From assembly GCA_004525155.1 (NCBI GenBank), contig SPDA01000029.1, forward strand, positions 1 through 10,771: a stretch of 10,771 bases of DNA, written 5' to 3'. Positions 5,634-10,771 of the stretch are shown here, one piece after another. A model generated the notes under the pieces. The model did not search any database, had not been told where the DNA came from, and worked only from the letters and a program-made list of their open reading frames with translations. Position numbers and translations under genes: made by a program. The DNA is from Spirochaetales bacterium. GTDB taxonomy: Bacteria > Spirochaetota > Spirochaetia > SPDA01. Each line of letters opens with the position of its first letter. Position 1 is the first letter of the stretch.

Positions 5634-7508
5634 ATGGACACAAACCTGCGCGTGCTTACCGTTGACTGCGAAAATGCATTTTACAGGACATCCAAGTACC
5701 CGATCGGCCCTTTCTTCGGTCCCGTGGATCTGGGGCTGCACCTTTCGTCGCGGTACAGGACCCTCAACTTCGGCGCCGGTCTCCTGGCAGCTTCCATATT
5801 CCCGGGTTCCAACAGGCTTGTCGTTACCGGGTACTCTCCCTGCTGGGGAGGGTTCTATATCTCTTCCATGGGGGGCGCCGCCCTGGTCTTCGACAATCTC
5901 GGTATCAACATGTTGTCTCTCACAGGCAAAGCAGCCGTGCCGTCGATACTCTACCTTAACAGGGTCCATGGTGAGGAAATAGAAGTATCGGTCGTTCCCG
6001 TGGATGTAAACCGTGTCTGGGAACAGGATCCCGGCGGAGTGTACAGCATGATGCAGGAGGCGCTTGACCTTTTCGGCGGCAGATACCTCGAAGACCCAAG
6101 GGTGCTGGCTATAGGACCGGCGGGTGAGGAAACTGATTTCGGAGGAATCGGTTCGGGGCCTATAATCAATAAAAAAATGACACCGGTAGACACCTGGGCG
6201 GGCCGCGGCGGGCTGGGAACGAATATGTACCGCGACCATGGCATTACCGCGATTATATACGGCGGCACCTTCATAGACGAGGACTTCCGAAACCGGCAGG
6301 TGGCGGACCAGTGGTTCAGCGACAAGTACGAAAAAAAGGTGGCCGCGAAAGATTTCGAAGCCACCACGAAATACCGCTTCGATCCGAAATTCGGCACCGG
6401 CGGCACCTTCGGCGTCAATTATTCCACCCTCAAGGGCAGGATGATGGCCTTCAACTACCAGACCATATACTGGGACGAGGAAAGCCGCCTCAAGGTTCAC
6501 GCGGACTTTATCGTTGACCATTACCTCAAGCAGTTCAACGAAGAAACCATTGTGCCTAAACAGCAGAAGACCTGCGGCGAACCCTGCACGGCGGTGTGCA
6601 AGAAGCTCAACGGGGAATACAAGAAGGACTACGAACCCTACCAGACCCTGGGACCCCAGTCCGGCATCTTCGATCAGCGGGCCGCGGAAAAACTGAACCG
6701 TCACGCGGACAAAAACGGGTTTGACGCCATTTCCTTAGGCGGCGTCCTGTCCTGGCTCATGGAGTGCCTCGATAAAAACTACCTTTCACCGGAAGACCTG
6801 GGAGTGGTCATGAAGCCGAGGTTTTCTCCTGATGGTTTCGATATAACAACCGATTCGATGCTCAACGCGGAATTGGGCGTGCAGCTCATCGACTCCATTC
6901 TCTACAAGCGCGGAATAGTGAACATGGAGGAGGGGGCGAGAAAGTTCGCCCGGCAGCTCTCAAGGGACCGGGGACCTCAGGTGTTAAACTGCTTCGTGTA
7001 CAACGCCTACGGCCGCAGAGGATGGATGGTCCCCAACCAGTACTGGACCCCCGGCGCTCTTTCCCCCATGTCCATCATGGGGAAATATTACATGTACTAC
7101 GGCAACGATTTTCTGCCGCCCAGGGAACTTGGCCACATGAACGCCGGAAGGTTCCTCGGCGAACTGAGCCTGGACAACATGGGAATCTGCCGGTTTCACC
7201 GGGCCTGGGCGGAGGAAATGCTGCCGGAAATCATGGAGTCGCTGTACGGCATGCGGACAGCTTTCCTCGAAAACCTCAAAATCACCGCCAGCCGGATAAA
7301 CAGCAGGAATTCCTCCATCTTCTGGGAATCGGAGCGAAACTTCGACTATATCCATACCTTCCTCAAACGGCAGAAAACGGTGGAAGGCAAGCAGGACCCT
7401 GAACTGGACAAATGGCTTAACCTGTTCGAGAATGACAAAAAGGAGGCGTCCCTTTCTTTCTGGTACGAGGTGCACAAGGGCATTCACGAAAGTCTAAGGG
7501 AGTTTTAA
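5634..7508 (+). CDS. Aldehyde:ferredoxin oxidoreductase family tungsten/molybdenum pterin enzyme, GAPOR/WOR5-like
   Basis: The 624-residue protein has the usual family length. ATG 5634 follows GGAGG (5622-5626). The N-terminal domain (about 5-210) shows family signatures: AASIFPGSNRLVV (52-64), WGGFYISSMGGA (71-82) and WAGRGGLGTNM (188-198), which line the bis-pterin site. The middle and C-terminal domains carry the [4Fe-4S] ligands Cys314, Cys318, Cys322 (CGEPCTAVC) and Cys519 (DNMGICRFHR). The Cx3Cx3C spacing, the TGGTFGVNY stretch (255-263) and the DNMGICRFHR context recall glyceraldehyde-3-phosphate oxidoreductase and WOR5 more than classical AOR (Cx2Cx3C). Such enzymes oxidise aldehydes to acids with ferredoxin in the cytoplasm and are oxygen sensitive. 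The substrate and the metal cannot be told from sequence. No cofactor, transport or ferredoxin gene is nearby. The two TPR genes follow 86 bases later. Confidence 0.93.
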   Translation: MDTNLRVLTVDCENAFYRTSKYPIGPFFGPVDLGLHLSSRYRTLNFGAGLLAASIFPGSNRLVVTGYSPCWGGFYISSMGGAALVFDNLGINMLSLTGKAAVPSILYLNRVHGEEIEVSVVPVDVNRVWEQDPGGVYSMMQEALDLFGGRYLEDPRVLAIGPAGEETDFGGIGSGPIINKKMTPVDTWAGRGGLGTNMYRDHGITAIIYGGTFIDEDFRNRQVADQWFSDKYEKKVAAKDFEATTKYRFDPKFGTGGTFGVNYSTLKGRMMAFNYQTIYWDEESRLKVHADFIVDHYLKQFNEETIVPKQQKTCGEPCTAVCKKLNGEYKKDYEPYQTLGPQSGIFDQRAAEKLNRHADKNGFDAISLGGVLSWLMECLDKNYLSPEDLGVVMKPRFSPDGFDITTDSMLNAELGVQLIDSILYKRGIVNMEEGARKFARQLSRDRGPQVLNCFVYNAYGRRGWMVPNQYWTPGALSPMSIMGKYYMYYGNDFLPPRELGHMNAGRFLGELSLDNMGICRFHRAWAEEMLPEIMESLYGMRTAFLENLKITASRINSRNSSIFWESERNFDYIHTFLKRQKTVEGKQDPELDKWLNLFENDKKEASLSFWYEVHKGIHESLREF

Positions 7509-7567
7509 AACAGCCGGACAGGAAGGGTACCTGGGATTTCAGATCCTGCCTGACTTCTGATGATTCG

Positions 7568-7579
7568 GCGGCATGCCGC
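7568..7579. repeat. Perfect 12-base palindrome before the first TPR gene
   Basis: GCGGCATGCCGC is self-complementary and lies 5 bases before the AAGGAGG ribosome site of the next gene, within the 86-base gap after the oxidoreductase. As RNA it could form a 4-base-pair stem with a CATG loop followed by TTT, too short for a confident terminator. As DNA it could be an operator half-site pair. Chance is possible. Confidence 0.35.
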
Positions 7580-7594
7580 TTTGAAGGAGGGTAT

Positions 7595-8269
7595 ATGAAT
7601 AAATATTTGTTTTTTATTCTGTTCTGGTTCCTGGCGATACTGCCGCTCTCCGCAAATAAACATCCCAAGGCAGCCGAAATCCGGAGCTATGCGGATGACA
7701 ATCCCATCGAACCCCGGATACCGGAGATTATGATCTACATCTCCCTTAAGTCGGAAGAACTCAATGCTGAAGGATACGATCTTTATTTAAAAAAGCGGTA
7801 CCGCGAGGCTATCTCCAGATTGGATGAGGCCGTACGGTACGACGAGGACAATTCCTTCGCCTGGTACAACATGGCCTGCTGTTACGCATTATTGGGCGAT
7901 GACCGGAAAACCGCCCTCAATCTCAAAGAGGCGGTACGGCGGGACTGGTTCTGGGGACTTATGCTCATGGTCGACCCGGACCTTGACGGGGTCCGGCGAT
8001 TCGGCATCAGGTATCAGTATGCCGAGTACGACCCCTGGGGCGAACCGGTTTTTATTCATGATCTTAAGGACAAAGGCACAGTTGATTTTATGGATAATCA
8101 GGCGGGTTCACCGCGGAAACTGGGCACCGGATATTACTGCATTGTTTATTCAGATCTCTTTGAGTTTTTTCCCTACATCGATTCCTACGCAGTCGAAGGT
8201 CCCAACGGTCCCATCCATACACCCGAGTCGTGGCACCAGAGCCGGGTACCGGATATTTCCCTGAAGTGA
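7595..8269 (+). CDS. Exported TPR protein, first of a tandem paralogue pair
   Basis: ATG 7595 follows AAGGAGG (7584-7590). The 224-residue product has a signal peptide (1-20, cut near PLSA-N) and should be periplasmic or surface located. Residues about 53-116 form two tetratricopeptide repeats: AEGYDLYLKKRYREAISRLD and then NSFAWYNMACCYALLGDDRK. They are followed by AVRRDWFW (113-120) and DPDLDGVRRF (127-136), the pattern that closes many bacterial TPR arrays. The C-terminal part (about 145-224) is not a domain I recognise; it has GTGYYCIVYSDLFEFFPY (177-194), which recurs in the next gene. TPRs bind proteins, so a scaffold or assembly role is likely, but the partner is unknown. The gene is followed by its paralogue with only 14 bases between stop and start, so they are surely co-transcribed; co-transcription with the oxidoreductase upstream is possible. 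Confidence 0.8.
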   Translation: MNKYLFFILFWFLAILPLSANKHPKAAEIRSYADDNPIEPRIPEIMIYISLKSEELNAEGYDLYLKKRYREAISRLDEAVRYDEDNSFAWYNMACCYALLGDDRKTALNLKEAVRRDWFWGLMLMVDPDLDGVRRFGIRYQYAEYDPWGEPVFIHDLKDKGTVDFMDNQAGSPRKLGTGYYCIVYSDLFEFFPYIDSYAVEGPNGPIHTPESWHQSRVPDISLK

Positions 8270-8283
8270 AGGAGGAGAAAGGC

Positions 8284-9012
8284 ATGAAGAAATTTTTTCT
8301 GATTCCGGTTCTGATAAGTATGTTTCTCGTGCCCGCAGCCGCCGACAGGCATCCGTATAAGTCGGACATTGAAGCATACATCAGCGGGAACTCCCTCGAT
8401 TCGCGGGTCGCGGAAATCGCCGGGAGAACAAAGGCTGAATCCATGGCTCTCAATCAGCAGGGATACAGCCTGTATGCGGCACAAAAATACGACGCGGCCC
8501 TAGAAAAATTCAGGCAGGCCGTAAGCGCGGACGACGGCAATTCCATCGCCTACTACAACGCAGCCTGCGTTATGGCACTGCAGTATGCCGCAGGTGCCGC
8601 ATCCGATGATGAACTGGAGGCTCTGGTTCCTGCCATCGTCCGATACCTGTATCAGGCTGCCGAGCGCGACTGGTTCTGGGCCCTCCAGATGATGGCGGAT
8701 TCGGACCTGGATGCCGTCAAGTTCTATTCCGGGGATATTTTATACGGAACCGAAATGAGACGCACCTTGAGCAGCGACTACGAATGGGGTGATGTCTACA
8801 ATGCCCTCAATCCGGACGGGTCTGCGGTCAACTATTCAAACCGCCAGGATTACAGCGATTCAGATATGGGTTCCGGTTATTACTGCATTATAGGCCCTTA
8901 CGTGTTCGAGTATATGCCTTTCGCGTTTTGGGGCATAGGCCAGCCGCCGGAAGAAAACGCAGTGTATTTTTTTCCGATCGACGATTTTTTCGAAGGCGGT
9001 TACGGTAAGTAA
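8284..9012 (+). CDS. Exported TPR protein, second of a tandem paralogue pair
   Basis: ATG 8284 is preferred to an upstream in-frame ATG at 8230 because AAGGAGGAG (8269-8277), starting in the previous gene's stop codon, is correctly spaced and the protein then begins with a signal peptide (1-20, cut near PAAA-D). The 242-residue product aligns with the first paralogue without a gap through residue 99: shared residues include HP (23-24), R41, EI (44-45), LN (56-57), GY (60-61), AV (79-80), NS (86-87), YN (91-92) and AC (94-95). An insertion (about 100-120, Ala-rich) then precedes ERDWFWALQMMADSDLDAV (127-145) and MGSGYYCIIGPYVFEYMPF (195-213). The C-terminus is aromatic and acidic, unlike its partner. 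It looks like an old duplication with diverged tails. Function unknown; probably the same kind of scaffold. Confidence 0.8.
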   Translation: MKKFFLIPVLISMFLVPAAADRHPYKSDIEAYISGNSLDSRVAEIAGRTKAESMALNQQGYSLYAAQKYDAALEKFRQAVSADDGNSIAYYNAACVMALQYAAGAASDDELEALVPAIVRYLYQAAERDWFWALQMMADSDLDAVKFYSGDILYGTEMRRTLSSDYEWGDVYNALNPDGSAVNYSNRQDYSDSDMGSGYYCIIGPYVFEYMPFAFWGIGQPPEENAVYFFPIDDFFEGGYGK

Positions 9013-9053
9013 AGGCGGATTAAAAACTTTCACTTCTCCCGGCTGCTTACTGT

Positions 9054-9082
9054 TTGCCTTAAGCATCAATTTTATCTATAAT
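9054..9082 (+). promoter_or_regulatory. Sigma70-type promoter placed for a leaderless transporter mRNA
   Basis: TTGCCT (9054-9059, 4/6) and a perfect TATAAT (9077-9082) are separated by 17 bases. The start point expected seven bases after the -10 element is 9089, which is the A of the transporter ATG. No ribosome site lies before that ATG. Confidence 0.7.
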
Positions 9083-9088
9083 GGCCGC

Positions 9089-10315
9089 ATGAAAACCGCC
9101 TCCTACCGCTGGGTGATACTCGGCACAAGCGTAATAACGGTCCTGGGCGCACTCGGCTTCGGCAGGTTCGGTTTTACCATGATTCTTCCTGCCATGAAAG
9201 AGGGACTTTCACTAAGCCAGTCCGGGGCCGGCAGCCTGGTTACCTCGAGCCTGGCCGGGTATCTTGTCATGGCCCTTACTATCGGAACCCTCATTTCACT
9301 TGCGGGCCACCGCGTCCTGATAACCGTTTCCCTGCTCCTGCTGGCAGCCTCCCTGTTCCTCATCGGTGTTAGCCGTCAGTACGGCAGTATCCTGATTTTC
9401 TGTTTTCTGGCCGGAGCGGGAAGCGGCGGAGCCAATGTAGGCATTATGGGACTCCCTGCCTTCTGGTTTACACCCCGGCAGCGGGGCATGGCAGGAGGTG
9501 TTATTGTAAGCGGGAGCAGCTTCGGGCTCCTCGTCACCGGACTGGTCATCCCCAGGATACTCGCGGCTTACGGCCCGCGCGGGTGGCGGTATTCCTGGAT
9601 GTTCTTGGGCTGTTCGGTTTTACTGGTCGCTGTCTTATGTTTTCTGCTTGTTCGAAACCGGCCTTCCGACCTGGGATTAGCCCTTAACAGGAGGGGGGCC
9701 GCGGGAAAACAGCCGGAAAAAAGGCCTTTCCGCAGAATGGGTTCGGTATACAGGTCGGGCGCCATCTGGCACCTTGCTGCGATATATGTCATGTTCGGTT
9801 TTTCCTACATCATCTACGCCTCTTTTTTCGCCGACTATCTTGTTCGGGAAATAGGCCTGTCCGTATCCTTTGCCGGGTTCCTGTGGTCCGGTGTCGGGGT
9901 TGTCAGCGTGGTGAGCGGGTTTCTCTGGGGCGCGGTTTCCGACAGGCTGGGAAGAAAATACGGCCTAGCCATGGTGTTTTTCCTGCAGACGATGTGCTAT
10001 GTTTTCTTCGGATTTTCGCACACCCCTTTCCTGATGTATGCCTCCGCCCTGCTGTTCGGAATCACCTCCTGGAGCATCCCCGCCATCATGGTAGCGGCGG
10101 TAGGCGACCTGGTAAAAGCGGACCTGGTGCCCGCAGCCTTCGGTTTCATCACCTTCTTTTTCGGCATAGGCCAGGTGATAGCTCCCATCGCCGCCGGGAG
10201 AATAGCCGAATCGGCAGGTTCCATGAAATGGTCCTTCATCGCGGCGGGAGCGGCTGCCTTTATCGGCGCCGCTGCGTCACTGCTGCTTAAGCGAAGAAAA
10301 CCGGCCGCACAATGA
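9089..10315 (+). CDS. Major facilitator superfamily transporter, YbfB/YjiJ-like
   Basis: The 408-residue protein has about twelve hydrophobic segments in two halves with a basic central loop (about 200-222, RRGAAGKQPEKRPFRR). Family marks are GFGRFGFTMILPAM (23-36) in helix 1, a glycine-rich helix 4 (GAGSGGANVG, 109-118), GWRYSWMFLG (165-174) and the loop motif DRLGRK (285-290) between helices 8 and 9. The first helix resembles the YbfB/YjiJ branch, but the substrate cannot be named. It acts in the inner membrane as a proton- or solute-driven carrier. ATG 9089 has no ribosome site, and an out-of-frame ATG lies within the -10 element at 9081; the promoter geometry points to leaderless translation. 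It is a separate unit from the TPR genes and converges on the gene at 10354. Confidence 0.9.
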   Translation: MKTASYRWVILGTSVITVLGALGFGRFGFTMILPAMKEGLSLSQSGAGSLVTSSLAGYLVMALTIGTLISLAGHRVLITVSLLLLAASLFLIGVSRQYGSILIFCFLAGAGSGGANVGIMGLPAFWFTPRQRGMAGGVIVSGSSFGLLVTGLVIPRILAAYGPRGWRYSWMFLGCSVLLVAVLCFLLVRNRPSDLGLALNRRGAAGKQPEKRPFRRMGSVYRSGAIWHLAAIYVMFGFSYIIYASFFADYLVREIGLSVSFAGFLWSGVGVVSVVSGFLWGAVSDRLGRKYGLAMVFFLQTMCYVFFGFSHTPFLMYASALLFGITSWSIPAIMVAAVGDLVKADLVPAAFGFITFFFGIGQVIAPIAAGRIAESAGSMKWSFIAAGAAAFIGAAASLLLKRRKPAAQ

Positions 10316-10353
10316 AGTGAACTCCCCGGGTTCATAACCCCTTTCGGCTCAAC

Positions 10354-10771
10354 TTACAGCCGGACATGCCACCCCTTCCAGTCGAGAAATATGCCGGTGC
10401 CCCCGCAGGCAAGAAGCAGAACAGCGGCAGCCGGTACGACAAGGCACAGCGGAGAAGCCGGCGGCAATACGACATTGAGCAGCAGAATGAAAAGATGGTG
10501 CAGTATATACAGGACAAGCGCGTTCCGGCCTATTTTTCCGATAAAGGGAAAGCGGATACCGCCGCAGTCCGCGGTAAGGTAAAACAACAGCATGACAAGG
10601 GCGCTCATACCCGTTGTCAGCAGCACGTAGGAGGCGGAAACCAGGTGCTTGTTGACGGGAAGGACTAGCGAGAGGAGTGCTGCCGAAGAAATTAGAACTC
10701 CGCCGCCCCCGCCGAGGACTGCCGCGGCTCTTTTCAGTCCTTTACCTTTCATCCAGCTGCCGGCGCAGGAG
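10354..10771 (-). CDS. C-terminal part of a membrane protein, HGSNAT/DUF5009-like (cut by window edge)
   Basis: The frame is open to the right edge and gives the last 138 residues before TAA at 10354-10356; an internal Met at 10752 is not taken as the start, because coding sequence with the same character continues upstream of it. About four hydrophobic segments are visible. LPVNKHLVSASYVLLTTGMSAL, then a basic turn FPFIGKIGRNALVLYILHHL, resemble the C-terminal end of heparan-alpha-glucosaminide N-acetyltransferase-like (DUF1624/DUF5009) membrane acyltransferases, where a P-x-NK-L-x-SSYVL stretch and a G-NA-x-x-YVL stretch recur. The catalytic N-terminal part is outside the window, so the activity is not shown; an acyltransferase 3-type protein is the main alternative. 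It converges on the transporter with a 38-base gap. Confidence 0.65.
   Translation of the reverse strand, partial: SCAGSWMKGKGLKRAAAVLGGGGGVLISSAALLSLVLPVNKHLVSASYVLLTTGMSALVMLLFYLTADCGGIRFPFIGKIGRNALVLYILHHLFILLLNVVLPPASPLCLVVPAAAVLLLACGGTGIFLDWKGWHVRL

Noticed and set aside
5604..6704. 366-codon reverse frame inside the oxidoreductase gene
   Set aside because: Long only because GC-rich codon use on the forward strand leaves the opposite frame open; the forward product has full family signatures and the reverse one none.
10328..10362. Small inverted repeats (GGGTT-CAT-AACCC and CGGCT-N8-AGCCG) between the transporter and the convergent gene
   Set aside because: Stems are only five base pairs and neither strand shows a T-run, so they do not qualify as intrinsic terminators.
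1..10771. CRISPR arrays, tRNA genes, insertion sequences and phage genes
   Set aside because: No regularly spaced repeats, cloverleaf-like segments, transposase or integrase motifs were found on either strand.

Overview
The window reads like a chromosomal stretch of a moderately GC-rich (roughly 55%), probably anaerobic, Gram-negative-type bacterium. A lipoprotein, several signal peptides, a CsgG-like domain, two short TPR proteins with a terminal DPDLD-type motif, and an ECF sigma/anti-sigma/DUF4097 operon together suggest a free-living spirochaete. That is inference from gene style; no phylogenetic marker is present. No rRNA, tRNA, CRISPR array, insertion sequence or phage gene was seen.

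Layout. 1-406 (-): N-terminal part of a carboxylesterase type B lipoprotein, cut by the window edge. 407-716: 310-base divergent intergenic region with two forward promoter candidates, one housekeeping-like and one ECF-like. 717-3077 (+): tightly coupled operon of ECF sigma factor, single-pass membrane protein (probable anti-sigma factor) and exported DUF4097 beta-repeat protein, closed by a good intrinsic terminator. 3256-5478 (-): large exported protein joining an NTF2-like domain, about nine EF-hand loops and a CsgG/LpoB-like domain. 5634-7508 (+): tungsten/molybdenum pterin enzyme of the aldehyde:ferredoxin oxidoreductase family, GAPOR/WOR5-like. 7595-9012 (+): two tandem paralogous exported TPR proteins. 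9089-10315 (+): major facilitator transporter with a promoter placed to make a leaderless mRNA. 10354-10771 (-): C-terminal end of a membrane protein resembling the heparan-alpha-glucosaminide N-acetyltransferase/DUF5009 group, cut by the edge.

How the genes fit together. The sigma factor probably transcribes its own operon, the membrane protein probably holds it inactive, and the DUF4097 protein is the envelope-side output or sensor. The oxidoreductase stands alone with respect to its cofactor genes (no pterin biosynthesis, tungstate uptake or ferredoxin gene here), so its electron partner and substrate cannot be read from context. The EF-hand protein and the two TPR proteins are exported and share the neighbourhood, but no direct functional link is visible. 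The most distinctive items are the NTF2/EF-hand/CsgG fusion, the TPR paralogue pair with a conserved C-terminal motif, and start codons at 717 and 9089 that coincide with predicted transcription starts.
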